Below are positions 31,780 through 45,365 of a stretch of DNA of 64,000 bases, one piece after another. The DNA is taken from NCBI RefSeq assembly GCF_037975245.1, contig NC_092561.1, positions 3,767,001 through 3,831,000 of the forward strand, in the 5' to 3' direction. A model generated the notes under the pieces. It saw only the letters and a program-made list of their open reading frames with translations, had not been told where the DNA came from and did no database searches. The position numbers and the translations under genes are program-made. This DNA comes from Apostichopus japonicus (taxonomy: Eukaryota; Echinodermata; Holothuroidea; Aspidochirotida; Stichopodidae). The stretch's first letter is position 1. Every line of letters begins with the position of its first letter.

Positions 31780-32202
31780 TATTTTCTTTTCCTTTAAAGT
31801 AATTCTAGTGAAATTATATAAATTAAGAAGGCCGATCTTAATCATCATGATCCGTTTCATCTTAAAGTTTCTAGTTCTTTCAGCAAATGTTGATAATTCC
31901 CTCCTCATCAGCTGCACCCAGCCTTTGATATTCGATTCAGTGTGGTGTATACTCTGGATATTTCTTTCTTTTGTGTATTTTATCCAGGATGACTTTATGC
32001 TGGTGTCTGTTGGAAAGAACATTTATAAAGTTACAAACGTTGATATAGTTCTCTATTCTAATGAAGCACATTTTAGAATGAACAAACAAGACATGTTAGA
32101 TGTGGATTCTTTGTGTAATGTTTTTTTTCAGCACACAAATATCTTCTTTTCTTTTCTTCTTTCCTTTCTTGCCTGTTATGTTCCCTTTTCTGTCCTTTGT
32201 TG
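31780..32202. other. Conserved block beyond the TRIM-3 3' end
   Basis: Paralogue of 13560-14059. Homology starts abruptly near 31780, to the right of the SINE, so this copy is truncated on its outer side. The AGGTGGTGGCTCGC edge of the other copies is missing. No gene supported. Confidence 0.5.
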
Positions 32203-32208
32203 TTTATT
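32203..32208 (-). terminator. Candidate TRIM-3 polyadenylation signal AATAAA
   Basis: AATAAA on the minus strand, with a second overlapping copy at 32208-32213, about 160 nt beyond the predicted TRIM-3 stop. Confidence 0.4.
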
Positions 32209-32582
32209 TTATTTTTAATCAATTTAAGTTGGCATATTGCGATGTCTTGTCAACAACAGTAACATTATCTCGTTAGAATTCTTAATTTTTCTTCAATTCC
32301 GTAAAGGAAATAGTGAACAAGTTTTGCACTTGGGTTTGGGACATAACTTCTACAAATTTATATACTATAACTTGAGCTAATTTCAAGCAAAAACTATCTT
32401 TAACATTATAAATATTATATACTACTTGGTCATACATAAAGTCAATACAGGAAGATGATATCCTTGGTGATATCATCACAGGTGAATGTACCCTTTAATT
32501 TTTCTTACATCAGAGTATCCTGATAACAACATTTATGTAACTACTAGTAATATTAAAGTAAGGAACACTGAGATATACTCAC

Positions 32583-34766
32583 CAGACCATAACAAAGTAT
32601 CTTTCCAGACCGCGATGTAGCTACAAGTAGCTTCTCTCCCTCCTCTGTCATCAATGTTGTCATACACCATGCTGTATCTTCTGTCCGTTTGGTTGTCAAC
32701 AACTGCTGACCATCGTGACTGTACTGTGTGATGATACGTTTTACAGCACTAAACCACAAGATGTATACAAAACCTGCCCTGTCTGCACATATACTCCAAG
32801 GATACCAAGTCTCTCCGTCAATATCTGGTTTCGGAAGCTTGTATAGTAACTCTGCCTCTGTTTTAGATGTATCCATGGTTACAGCGTATGCACATCTACT
32901 CTCTTTATCGCATATCAGCAGAACGCCTTCATGATAAAGGATATCTCTTGACCATTTTATAACCTCTGGCAGCTTCAGAGCTCGAATGAACTTAAATTCT
33001 TCATCAAATATGAATAGCGATCCACTATATGTACCTACAATGATGTGGCCACGTTTAGGATCAGTAGTTATACAAGACGCAAACTTCACTTTCATCGTTT
33101 TGATGTCATCAAAGAGGGACGTGATATTATTTTGAGTAAAGGACCCATCGTGAATATTATAAACACCAACCTGATTGGATTCACAAACCGTAGCTATCTT
33201 ATCACCTGATAAAGCAGCACAGTGACGATAGGGATGAAGAGAGCTTCCTTTGACTTTATCTATCTTGTCATGACGAATCTGACGTCCTTGTCTGTTTATG
33301 ACTGTGTTAAATGATTGTTCATATGATAATCTCCCAGAGACGACGATGTAACCAGATCCGGTACCTGTTATACCAGTTATACAAAACCCATTACCTTTGA
33401 TCATATCAATTTCAACAACAGATTCTACATTATCCGATATATTTACTATATCAAAGCACAATATTGGTAAATCATCCATTGTTACATCAGATAAAGATTC
33501 CATTTCTGGAAAATCTTTCATCATATCCTCAACTAGGGGTTCGCTCGCAGCTCTTATATCAGGAATACACTGTGCATCAGTCCAGTGGTTATGTGATTCA
33601 AGGACACTCGAAGCTATAGTAGACAAATTTTCAAACTTATTGACCCATTGATTACAAAGATCTGATAAGTTTTGTGTTTCTCTAAGCTTGCATTGCTGTT
33701 GTTCTTCTATTGTTTTATTTCTCTCATTCATTAATGCATCAAGTTTGTTCATTGTTTCGTCAATCTTTAATTCTCTCTTTTCTATTTCATTTCGTTTGGT
33801 TTCCTCTTTCTCTTTTGATTTCCTAATTTTAATTTCAATCATCCTGTCGTAATCTTCTCTTATTATTCTAATTTTCTCTTCCATTTCTGATTCTAATTCT
33901 TTCAATTCTTTTCGAGTCCTTTCTTCAAGAACTGCTTTGAATCTCTTAAATTCTCTCTTTCCTTTCTCTTTTTTATTCTTTAACTTCCTGGTCTGATCTT
34001 CGTACTGCGTTTTCCATTTTGCAATTGTTTCAGCAACGATTGATGTAAGTTCTGCATTTACTCTGTTTATCTTATCAGTTAAGTTGGGTACATTTTCTTT
34101 CCGTTTTACAAGTTCTTCCAATCTCTTCTGCAACTTCTCTCTTTCTTCTTTCGACACATTCGCAACGTCTTGTAGGTCATGACCTTTGTGTTCTCCATAC
34201 GTACATGTTACACAGACAGGGAGATTTCCACAAGTACAACAATACAACTGAGCCACGTGTTCTGTGTGAGTATGGCACCTAGGGGCTTCCATCAATGATG
34301 CAAGTTTTTCTTGTGTGAGACTTTTTCTCTCAAGATCATTCAGACCTAATACGTGTTTCTGATGTTTGGCAAATATCTTCTTGGTCAAATGAAATTGATA
34401 ACACTGAAAACAAAGAAATTCTTTACACATAAAACAGTAAGCTGTAACCTTTAACTTCTCTTCACAGCCAATACATTCTCTCTCTTCTCTGTTTTCAAAT
34501 GTTTTCTGTAGCTGAATAAAGTGTAGCATAGTTTTCATATGGAAGTCAGTCTTGAATCCATCTATCCTATTGTTTGGTATTTTACAGACATCTTTACAAA
34601 GAGGACATTCAATTGTCCCAACCTGTCCTTGTAGTATAGATTCCAGACATTGTTTACAAAATCTATGTAGACAGGGTAATAGTTTTGGTTCTTTTAACAG
34701 ATCCAAACAAATTGAACATTCAAAGAATTTATCTTCGATGTCTTTCCAAGGCGATGGGCAGGCCAT
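32583..34766 (-). CDS. TRIM-3: RING/B-box/coiled-coil/beta-propeller E3 ubiquitin ligase
   Basis: One large coding exon of 728 residues with the domains of TRIM-2. RING and B-box zinc ligands are all present. The B-box 1 region (ECIGCEEKLKVTAYC) is of the type shared with TRIM-1, -4 and -5. Distinct propeller loops: GRLSYEQSFN where TRIM-2 has GCLPFDQSFI, WFSAVKRIITQYS in blade 5 and TSRSGKILCYGL in the last blade. The exon ends at CTG|GTGAGT (32582/32583), and a predicted last exon (CTC AAG TTA TAG, 32376-32365) would add Leu-Lys-Leu. The acceptor CAG lies just upstream of the ATG as in the other copies. Intact and probably functional. No SWSAP1-like gene lies on its 3' side, only the remnant at 25.07 kb. 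Confidence 0.88.
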
Positions 34767-37700
34767 TTTTGTCTCGAAATTTGAGCTGTAAAGAAAATTA
34801 TTACGATCAGTGATACTTTATATCATACTTTGGATTAACAAATTGAGAGCAAGAAGATTAAGTAGAAAGACCAAAACTGTTCTTATATATTGCTGATGGC
34901 AAACACAACCACACTGACTTTGATAGTGCTGGAACTTTGTTACCTGTTGACCTTTTTTGACCGAGCTACCAATTTCTATCATGAGGCATCTACCAAGTAT
35001 GACATTTATTCAACTTGTGGTTGATGATATATATGCGTTACAAGCTGTTTTTGTCTATTTCCCATTAAGCCCCACCAACTCATGAATATGAAGAAGGTCA
35101 AAGTTGTTGCAAAGAGCATATGATTACTATGTAGTTACATCACCATACCAAGTATGTACTAAATCAGACATAGGTTTAAAGAGATATTGCCATTATATGA
35201 ATTGCACGTTAACCCCGCCCACTCATCAACATGCATGAAATGGGAAGCACGAACAATAGAGAACATTTACCCAACATGGGGCATCTACCTACTGCACCAA
35301 GCATGACATTGACTCAACTAGTGCTTCTGGCCATCACAAACACAGGCGCCCGCCCACCCCCCCCCCCCCCCAACACACACACGCCATCACAGTTGCAAAG
35401 GTTACCAAGCCTTCAGCATCATGTAACCACAAAGAGTCACTCAGTGACATGAGCATCATAGCAAAGTGGAGGAATGGAGGGGGCAAGTTCAACTTACCCC
35501 TAATTGATTAAGGTATGGCGATTAAAATTGTGTTGATGGGCCAGAAGAGAATGAAAGATTTTAAGTAGGGGAGGAGAGAAGACTGCACTTGGGTCATTGT
35601 AGTACCCTATGTCGGAATGTAGGAGTCCACATCCGGAACTTTATGTTTTTTACGCGTCAACTGGTGCATTCTTAGGTATAAATTTAGGTCTGTACAAGCA
35701 GGGGCATCAATCATGGGGGGGGGGGGGGGGGGCAAGGGTACACATTCCTCTTGCTGAAAGGTGGAATAATTAATGTCAAATGTCCCCCACCCAGGTCTAG
35801 TGGCTGACTCCTGAAGGCACAAGCCCAATGCCAGGCTCATAATGACTCGTGCATCTCATAAAGAGAGCTCTGAAAACATTGTGCTATGAGATTATTAATG
35901 ATTCATTCTCATTTGCTCAACCCCCAATGAAAATAGAACTGGGTTGAAGATAAAAGAATAACAGATTTCATTTATAGCGTTACTTAACTGAGCTATCGAG
36001 CCCATACGTCTGTGAGGCTATATGCTGAGCAAGGAGATAATTTGAATGCCTGCACTGAGCATTCGCTAATCTCCTTTCTACTAGGTTATTATTTTTTATA
36101 TTATTTTTCATGTACAAGCAATATAACACTATACAGTATACTGTATATATGTAATATTTTTTTTGCATACAATTTGGTTAGAAATGCCACTCATGATAGT
36201 TTTTAAGTGTTTTTGAGATATATTTCACATGAATTTGAACACAGATACATATATGGTGCTAAGCCTGTGTGCTAAGCTGTTTGCCATGTTGTTGTTTTAA
36301 AAATGTTACTCATTATTCCTCAAGTTCTAGTTTAATAGCTGCCCCTCCCTGCCCCTCTCTCCCCTGAGATCTACTTCCTAAATGAAAGTATGGGCCTAAG
36401 ATAATATGAATGCTTAGGCAGGAAGCACTATTTCAGTTAGCTTTAGCAAAATGTTCATATCCTTTTTTCTGATTTCATTAGTCAGTATACTGTAGTGTGC
36501 AACCTCAAAGTCACAGGCACGTATTGTAGGAATGGCGTTCCAAACAATAAAACACAGGGTTCACTATAAGTGATCATTTTTTTTGAAATAACAACAAACG
36601 AAGAGAACTCCTAATCGTGAACAGTGTAGCAGTTTATTACGGAACTATGGGTCATGTATATATTACATCTTTATGTTTTATGTTGGCCTATCAGTTTCAA
36701 TGTTAGCTCTTATATCAGTAGTCAGTACCTTGATGTTTTAACTATGATTATTGAGGCACAGTCCCCTACATGGCCCACCCACTCAGTTCTATTACCCCCC
36801 CCCCCCCCTTCCTAGTAAAGCCCTTCTTGGCATGTAGAACAAATAATGATAACAACTAATTTACACCTAAATTCCCCATATGGCTTCCCCACTTCATACA
36901 GGCTACAGCTATCATAATAATGCCCTGGTGTGCTTTTATATCTTCATTTACCTGTCTGAACAGTGAATAAGGCAGAGCTTCTTTTTCCCTACAATGTGAA
37001 TTCATGTAATACAATTTTTCTAATTGTCTTTTTGTTTTGTAAGTGTAAAATTCCCAAACATGAGATCTCAAAATATGGAATGTTTAGATGCAACTTACAA
37101 GGCCTGGAAAGTGCCATTTCTGTCAATCTGGGAGGCATTGTTTGGCAAATAGTTTCTTGCTACCCTACACACTAATGGATGGTGGCACTCCGCTTAGATA
37201 GTATCATGATGGTCTTTTAAAGGAAATTGCCCACACACTAAAAATTACTTACAATTTAGGCCCTGGTACTGTATATACGCACATTTGGACGATACCTATA
37301 ATGTTTCTCGATGCTTCTACCCCCCCCCCTTTATCTACCCAGTCTAGGCCCCTGAAGCAACTTTATTTTATAGTTTTTATGTTTCTGATAAAGTGAATAT
37401 ACATGTGCTCAGTGATGTACCCAACAGTGCTTCTTAAATGTACTTATGATACCATATGTTTGCATGTTGTAGATATCTGTATATAACAAGGTGAATTATT
37501 TTTGTGTTCAAAGTTAATGAATGATTCCATTTTGGTTAAAGTTTCAATTATATTAATCATGATAAAGGCTCTAAGTTACTCCCGGATGTTAAATTGATAT
37601 GACTTTCTTAATGTATGATCACTTGTCAGATGTGGCTTTTGTAAAAATATATGACTAACATATCAATTCAAAGATCAAATAATATGGTGTTTATTATTAT

Positions 37701-37859
37701 GGAAATAGTGTTGCCTGTACTTCCTAACTATTACGTTAAGTTTTTAAGTACCTACAGTATCATAGATTATTAATTATTACTATACTTGATTCAAAGTACT
37801 GTAGTACTTTTTAAGAATTTTAGTCACCTAGGAAAGAACCTGGGCATGAAAACCAAACA

Positions 37860-38001
37860 ACCAAACGACTGATCGGCTCTCAACCCCAGTCCCCTTGCAT
37901 CGAAAGTGTGACTGTGTGATCATCATCAGGTGTGTATCACGATTGACCTCGCAAGGGAACAGATACCACACATGATCTTGTCCAAAAGGCCGAGAAGTGA
38001 T
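37860..38001 (-). repeat. Second U2 snRNA-headed repeat
   Basis: Same as the copy at 3990-4132, with U2-like 5' end ATCACTTCTCGGCC at 38001 downward and a one-base change in the GGCC of the first stem region. It was copied with the flank, so the insertion is older than the duplication of the unit. Confidence 0.55.
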
Positions 38002-38470
38002 AACTACTGTAGTTTAATTTTATAATGTTTTGCACCACTCAATACTTCCGGGTTAAAATGGCCGAGAGCTATACAATATAATACAGTGTGTACTGTAACT
38101 TCATTCATTACCTATGGCGGAACAGAAATAGGCCTAGTTACTTACCTTGTGCTTTAAGCTTTTACTTTAGTCGATGGAGTGTTAAATTTAAGTTCTTTTT
38201 GTAGTTCAAGTTGAAATATCAAACTTACTTGAATCCTACTTATCCAGATGTTGTTGTTGCTTTTCTTTGAAAACTAAATGAAAATACAACACACATGACA
38301 CAAAAAACCGGTGTACTGTACGTCCAAAGTCAAGCGGCCATGTGATAAAATTGGAAATCCCCTAATGCTGATTTTGGGTGTTAATGTATTGAGCAATTAC
38401 CTTACACCCTCCCGTAACTTGTTTATTGCTACATTTGTAGTGCACGTTTGTGCAGAGCGATATTTCTACA

Positions 38471-38862
38471 TTCCATGCGTACGTACATGAACTCAAAAAT
38501 CTATACAGGGACGGGGTATTCGAGTCATAGCATGCATGGTAACAATGTAACAATAATGATATTTGAAGTAATAGTACACGGAGCATATTGGTTGATTCGT
38601 AGCTGTGTTTATTACAGTTAGTTGTTTACCAGAACATGGTTATCGTAACGAATGAATCAGCTATATTCCATGCGTACGTACATGAACTCAAAAATCTATA
38701 CAGGGACGGGGTATTCGAGTTATAGCATGCATGGTAACAATGTAATAATAATGATATTTGAAGTAATAGTACACGGAGAATATTGGTTGATTCGTAGCTG
38801 TGTTTATTACAGTTAGTTGTTTACCAGAACATGGTTATCGTAACGAATGAATCAGCTGTACA
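38471..38862. repeat. Two-copy tandem duplication, period about 195 bp
   Basis: TTCCATGCGTACGTACATGA begins at 38471 and again at 38666. The whole unit, through the ATCGTAACGAATGAATCAGC end, is repeated with few changes. Flank 1 has a single copy. Confidence 0.85.
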
Positions 38863-38999
38863 ATCAGCTGTAGCAAGTAGAACGTACATAACTAATATCA
38901 CAACAATAATCATAATAACAATATATTTTAATTGTTTAATAATAATGTGCTTGCAATTTTCTACCACAACCAACAATATATCTGCATGCAACAGCGACG

Positions 39000-39228
39000 T
39001 AGCCAGGAATTTGAAAGGGGGGGGGGAGCACTTTTTGCGATTGATATAGATTTTCAAAGTTGTAGGCACGACTCTCTGAGCGGAGCGCCACCATCGGTTG
39101 GCGCGGAGCGTAGAAGAAAATTTTTGGTTTTACAAACCCACCAGATGGCCGGAAACGGCCCTTCCCGAGTGTTCATTCTGGTTCCCTGGCCTCTTGCTAA
39201 CTTGAGACACCTCATTCAATATCACTTT
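39000..39228. repeat. Dispersed repeat with GCGGAGCGCCACCATCGGTT core
   Basis: Starts CGTAGCCAGGAATTTG, has a G-run, then CTGAGCGGAGCGCCACCATC, GCCGGAAACGGC and CCGAGTGTTCATTCTGG. It is nearly identical to 27080-27250 over its second half. It interrupts the TRIM-3 flank. Confidence 0.65.
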
Positions 39229-39281
39229 TAAACCCAAAAAACAAACGAGTTAAAATAGTACGCAGTTCAATACTACATAAG

Positions 39282-40391
39282 GGTCACACTAATTAGCGTC
39301 AACAGGCCGATTTCACAACAACTCAAGACAACTCAAGACAACAAGTTTAAAATACCATCAAATACAATTGATGTTATCAGAGTATATCTGGAAACACGTT
39401 TAAAACTGACTAGAACCAGCGTGCATACATATTTTTCACGGGAAAAAATGTTTTTGTCGTAAAAATCGCCAACTTTTTCCTAACGTTGAATTGGACGACG
39501 TGATGCTATTGCGCTTGCGCAATGACATTAGACCGAACCGTTACACTACAGGTAAGTGCAATTTTTCAATCGAGAATGGTACCCACACACTGGTGTCAAT
39601 GTATGATGGACTTGGCAAAAGGCGACGAGCGCCATCTAATTTTACTTAACTACTTTTTATGAGAATCATTCGTTACTATACTACTACTGTACTAGTGTCA
39701 GTGAGTACTACTACTTTTTGTGAATGGTCTTCTATTCATTTTTACAGAGCCAATCCTATGTTTAACCAGAGAATAATAAAACCAGGCAAAATCATGGTAA
39801 GCAAGACTCTGTGAAGTTGATAATCACATATGTAAATTACAATGGAAAAACAATAAGAAATATTCATTATTTTAAAAACATTCAATGATTTGACGGAGAG
39901 AATAATAAAACCAGGCAAAATGATAGTAAGCAAGACTCTGTAAAATTAATAATAACATATGTAAATTACAATAGAAAAACTAAAAGAAATATTCATTATT
40001 TTTAAAACATTAAATAATTTGATTTGGAGTTCATTCACCATACTTTGGTGCTTTATTACTACGTCAACCCACCTTACCGACACTGTACACAAGGCAGTTC
40101 CCAAACTTAGCACAAACCAACCCATATTATAATGGTTCGGTCCGATGGCATTGCGCAAGCGCAATAGCATCACGTCGTCCAATTCAACGTTAGGAAAAAG
40201 TTGGCGATTTTTACGACAAAAACATTTTTTCCCGTGAAAAATATGTATGCACGCTGGTTCCAGTCAGTATTAAACGTGTTTCCAGATATACTCTGATAAC
40301 ATCAATTGTATTTGATGGTATTTTAAACTTGTTGTCTTGAGTTGTCGTGAGTTGTTGTGAAATCGGCCTGTTGACGCTAATTAGTGTGACC
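39282..40391. mobile_element. 1.1 kb foldback element with 264-bp inverted arms
   Basis: Arms 39282-39545 and 40129-40391 are inverted copies with few differences. Outer ends read GGTCACACTAATTAGCG on each strand. Each arm carries the palindrome ATTGCGCTTGCGCAAT. The centre (39546-40128) has no ORF of note and contains a 129-bp tandem duplication (39769-39897 and 39898-40026). No convincing target duplication was seen. Class not identified. Confidence 0.75.
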
Positions 40392-41514
40392 GCTACAGAA
40401 TGTATTAAAATTAGCAAGGTACACGTACAGAGTAGTCTTACTTTTCAACTTCTGATACTTGTAGATACAAAGATAGGCCAGAAATGTCTTTGATACAACT
40501 CTAGCCAGTATCTTTGATACAACTGAAGCTAGTAAATGTTTAAGTTAGCCTAATAAGAGAAGGCGAGAGCTATCCGACGATTGCCATCTGATGCAAATTT
40601 CTCAACTGTTTTCTCGACTGAAATATTATCTGCGTAAACGGGTTCCGTAACTACATGTTAAAAAACTGACAAGATCGGATCCTACTGTCTTTTTCGGCGG
40701 GTAGAGTGTTGAATGAAACGGCACGCGATAGAAATGACAGCCTAGATGACAGAAGAATAGGTCACCTAATTTAGCCATATTCTTGCTACGTTCATTTCAA
40801 TAGTTTTTCCTGTCTATAGACTCTTAAACTCGTCCAGCAAGCTTATCGATTTGAATTATGGGTGTTTTTAAAAAAAAAGATAACTTGGCCAAAAAAAATG
40901 TAGGCCAGGGCCAACAGTGCTACATACTGGCTACGCCCCTAATCATATGATATCATTATCAGCAGATTTTGTTTCCTGTTTGAATTCCTTTACATTTTCT
41001 TTTACATATTATATCAGGAAGACAAACATAGTGCTCTTTTACAATTTTTCCAGTAGGATGATTCTTGTTTATTGTCCAATGTCTGGACTTTAATACATTT
41101 GACGAGCTTAACTGATGGACAATATAAACTTTCATATTTTGTAATATAGCCAGATATGCAGTGGCCTAAAAACAAATATCGTTACCGCAGTGTATTAGCA
41201 GTGTAATACTTATTATAGGAAGTGCGTATCACGTACGATTGCTAGCTTAGCTTCATAACATGCTGTTCGTGCAACAACTTAGGACGACTCATAGAACGAC
41301 GTTGTCGACGTTAAGCCCGGGTCACATCTGCGCGATTCAACACGCGATTCAACTCGCAATACAATTGAAGGTTGAATCGCGTAGTTAGACACGGGTATCA
41401 ACTTGTTGCGCAATAAAAGTTGCGCCGTCGATTTGGGTTGATTTGCAATAGAGCAATGTCCTAATCAGCGCAACTTCTCAGAAGCAACTTTTCTGATTCG
41501 CGTGATTTTAGTTC
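40392..41514. other. Intergenic, no gene recognised
   Basis: The first part is unremarkable. Near 40905-40945, GGCTACGCCCCTAATCAT looks like the edge of a mobile element. At 41312-41515, TAAGCCCGGGTCACATCTGC followed by repeated CGCGATTC and GCGCAAC words is a GC-richer patch that ends exactly where homology to the SWSAP1-like gene begins, so it may be an inserted element at that breakpoint. Confidence 0.4.
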
Positions 41515-44195
41515 GAGTTACAGTACACACAGGCGAAGCGTAAAGATTGTACGAGTTCTAAGCTAGTACTGTACTTACTGTAGGCTAGGCATAGGCCCTA
41601 CTTTAACTTTAAGTAGTAACTTATTCTGTATTAGTCTAGGTCTTACTGCCCGACTGAATTGAACTTGATCGTCTTGTTATGGAAGGACAGCATGTGTGCC
41701 TTCATAGTCATGACAAGGAGACCCAACATGTAGGCCTAATAAACATAATAATAATAATAATATATTGTATGGTGTAGCCTTGGAGTAACAGTAACACCTA
41801 ATAAACATGTTTTTCCCGACCTACAGTCAACCATGTGTTGCATTTTACAGCAACTGCTCAGTTTTCAACAAATGTTTGAATGTAAAAAATTACATAAAAC
41901 AATTTTGCATATCATGTGAGATGTGACCCATGTAAGCACCAGTCACATCCATGTTGCTTGTCCTCAGTTATTCAGTATGTTAGGGACAACATGTTTTCTT
42001 CTTTAATGAACAGCAACCTTATAGCCTACATGGGTAATGATCCAGATCATGTATTTGAGCTAGGAGATGAATAGGAACATAGTTCAAATAGCAAAATGGC
42101 ACAAACACCCGCACAGAGGAGTTGTATACAGACTTGACGGTTCAGTACGTACAGTTCATTTTGAAGTTAAAACTTGTTACATGGTAACATGTGTTAAGCA
42201 AGAACCCACGTGAAAATAGTATGACCAATTGTGATATATCCAGTCCTTTGTACGTTTTACTGATAAATCTAAAAATTATCTGTATGAAACTGATGGAAGG
42301 GTGAAATTGCAATTTAAAATTCTTGCAAAGACAAAACTGGTTTCATTTTTCATTTTCAGTGATAATACAGCCTTGCTATTCCAGTGTGCTGTTTTTTTTT
42401 TGCCATGGAAGGCCATACGGTGTTGTTTATTACGCAGGAGAAATTGATGTCCTTACCAATTGCTGTTGAGGGATCCCAGAAACCAGACCCTAGACTTATG
42501 AAACAGATTATTATCAAGTATGAATCTTGTGATTTAATCACTTTTCTACTGTGTGCTTTATGTTCATGGTTTTAAATGATGTCTGTGTTGAGAATTTGAA
42601 ACACAGCAGGTGTACAGTATTAAAATAGCCACTCATGACTTCCACACAGTAATGTGAAATGAAGTGTCCAGCTTCAGGCCCACTTGTGAGGATCTTCCTT
42701 AGGACTGAGCCAAAACCCACATCCCCACCACCCCCCCCCCCCTCAGAATGCATGAATACTACAATAGCTTAAACTGCTGGAACTTGATCTATCTCCCCTA
42801 GCAAGTTCTGTAAACTGTATTAAATTAAACTTGCCCATTTTGGCTCCATATGCAGATGTGAAAAAGTTTAATTAGAAAATGTTCAGTGCTCTCGAGCTTT
42901 GTAAAAGACATTTGTTGTATTTGAGAACAAATCTTTGCATAGATCTCAACAAACTAATGGATTAGAAATTTAGACATGTACATCACTGCTGTAGCAACTT
43001 ATGGATAACTGACCAATGATTAAGGTCATAATTTGTTAACGTCAAATATGATCTTACACTAAATTTACACGTACAGTTTTACACCCATACTGTACGTTCT
43101 GTACTTGTAACTTTTCCACACGTACGATTGGAGTTGAAATGGCTTTAAATTACCGCTTGCAAGCCTCAATGTTGTCTGTAGAGGGATTAAACTTTCTGTT
43201 ATTTATATAAATTTGATTCTTCTCATTCCCTCATAGATACTTTTCCAACCGTTCTTCTCTCCTTTTGGAACTGACACAGATACATTCAGCTAATCCAGCA
43301 CCAGATAGTATCATTGTGGATAAGCTGGACTTTTACATATCTAATCCTAAGGTATTTACAGAATATCAGCTTTCTGGATTCCAAATTATTTTGTATATTT
43401 TTATCCAATATATTTTGTGTTGGGTCTTCTGCAGATTTGTTTGAAAAGAATATCCTGAATTAGCTGACAGCAGCTCACCACAGATTACGATTCAACATGC
43501 ATTATATTGTATATGTAGTCTACTGTGTAGGTTTATAATCAGGTAAATTATTTATTTCATGACACCTGCTGGTAAAATGCAGAGGTAGTGGATGAAACTA
43601 CACATACCTCCGTGAGTGAATGTACCTGTAGGTCAAAGTTAGAAATGATTTTTCTCCGCAAGGTTACTTCCTCTGTTTGTGAGATATCATAGTTTAAATC
43701 TCATGTCAGGAGGCTGCCATATTGACATTATCAGTTTGGTGTTGTAGTACGTAACATTAGGATATGAACCTGTGACTTTACCTTTACTCCTTAAACACTT
43801 TTTATCATGACTTTACCTTTACTCTCCTTTAATAGTTACAATCGTGTTGAAATTGCAGCCAGTCCCAATGCAGCACGTGTTAAAATCTATAGACCTATTT
43901 TTTTAAGTTTCAGCATTAACAAAAACCATCTCTCTTACAATAGATTTGAACTTATCACTCAGCACCTGTCCTGTTTTTCATGATATATCATACACAAAGT
44001 CTCTTTTCTTTTTCCAGTATAATTTAAATCTCTCAACTCTGTTTTGACAACATCTTTAAATTTTTCTTCAGACTAACAGCATTTGCCAAGTGACAGCAGC
44101 AATCTGTGCCAATTTAATTGATGCAGCCACTTACCTTGCCAGCAAAAGGTAAACTGAATTTTACTGTACACAGCTACAACTCGTTGTTGCACTTG

Positions 44196-44335
44196 AAATG
44201 CATATTCATTGACAGGTCATCTATACGCTTTCAGTGACTCATTTTAATGCATATTCATTGACAGGTCATGTATACGCTGTCAGTGACTCATTTTAATGCA
44301 TATTCATTGGCATGTCATCTATACACTGTCAGTGC
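44196..44335. repeat. Minisatellite AATGCATATTCATTG, three close units
   Basis: Pseudogene counterpart of 10526-10860, with three units about 55 bp apart. Confidence 0.65.
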
Positions 44336-44799
44336 ACCCAGTTGGGACAATTTTGTTCTCTACTGTACTGTCATGTCCCGCTTCAGGACAATAAATCATG
44401 ACACATACAAGCTGGGCCAACATGACCCTCATTGGCACAAGTTTAAAATGACTTATGTTGGTCTATCTAAGGCTTGTATGTGTCATGTCATGACTTGTTG
44501 AAAGATAGACCCTCATTGGCACAAGATTACATGTCTTAAAGTGGCTTACGTAGACATGACTTGTTAGGTACAAATGTAGAAAAGATATAAATAGAAGAAT
44601 GTTACATGGCAAATCCATGTAGGGTTGTCTTGGTCACCTAAAACTAGCAGTTCTCAACATGCTATGCTTTATGACATCCAGTAACCTTTATTCTCCTCAT
44701 CACAGATCTAGAGGATGCTAACAACCTGAAGCAGCTTCAGTGCTGGATTGTAGATGAAGAATTACCTCAATATGTAATCACTGTGGAGGTAACGGATAC

Positions 44800-45365
44800 C
44801 ATCAGAATTAAGGATGTTATGAAAGGATCAGAGCTGGATGCTGATTGGTCACAAGCATATGATTCAGTCACATGACACAACACATTCCATCACCAAGGAG
44901 ATAAGCACACACCCATGAGAATTATGTACGTTATGACAGGATCAAAGCTTTGATGATTGATTCGTCACAGGCATCTGGTTCAGTCATGACACAGCTCATG
45001 TGTTCACCGCGAAGATAACGGACACCATCAGAATTATGGATATTATGAAAGTTTCAGAGAGGATGCGCCATCGGTCAAAAGCATCTGATTTAGATACATG
45101 ACAAACAAATATGATCACCATGGAGATAACCTGCACCCATCACCATTATGGATGTTATGAATGGATGAGAGGTGGGTGCTGATTGGTCAAAATAATCTGG
45201 TTTAGTCACATGACAAGACTCATAGGATCACCATGGAGACAACCTACACCACCCATCAGCAGTATGGATACTATGAAAAGATCAGAGGTGGGTGCTGATT
45301 GGTCAAAAGCATCTGGTTAAGTTACATGACATAACACATATGATGCTGATTGGTCATAAGTTTGT
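44800..45365. repeat. Minisatellite with GATTGGTCA core
   Basis: Pseudogene counterpart of 11640-12085, with about five diverged units of about 90 bp beginning directly after exon 6. Confidence 0.6.

Larger units (their letters stand above)
34786..38999. repeat. Duplicated upstream flank of TRIM-3
   Basis: Closest relative of flank 1, sharing everything up to the TTAATAATAATGTGCTTG and ATATATCTGCATGCAACA stretches, including the U2-headed repeat. The G-run is 18 long here (35715-35732). It ends at about 38993, where a dispersed repeat is inserted instead of the 4791-7333 element. No supported gene. Confidence 0.75.
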
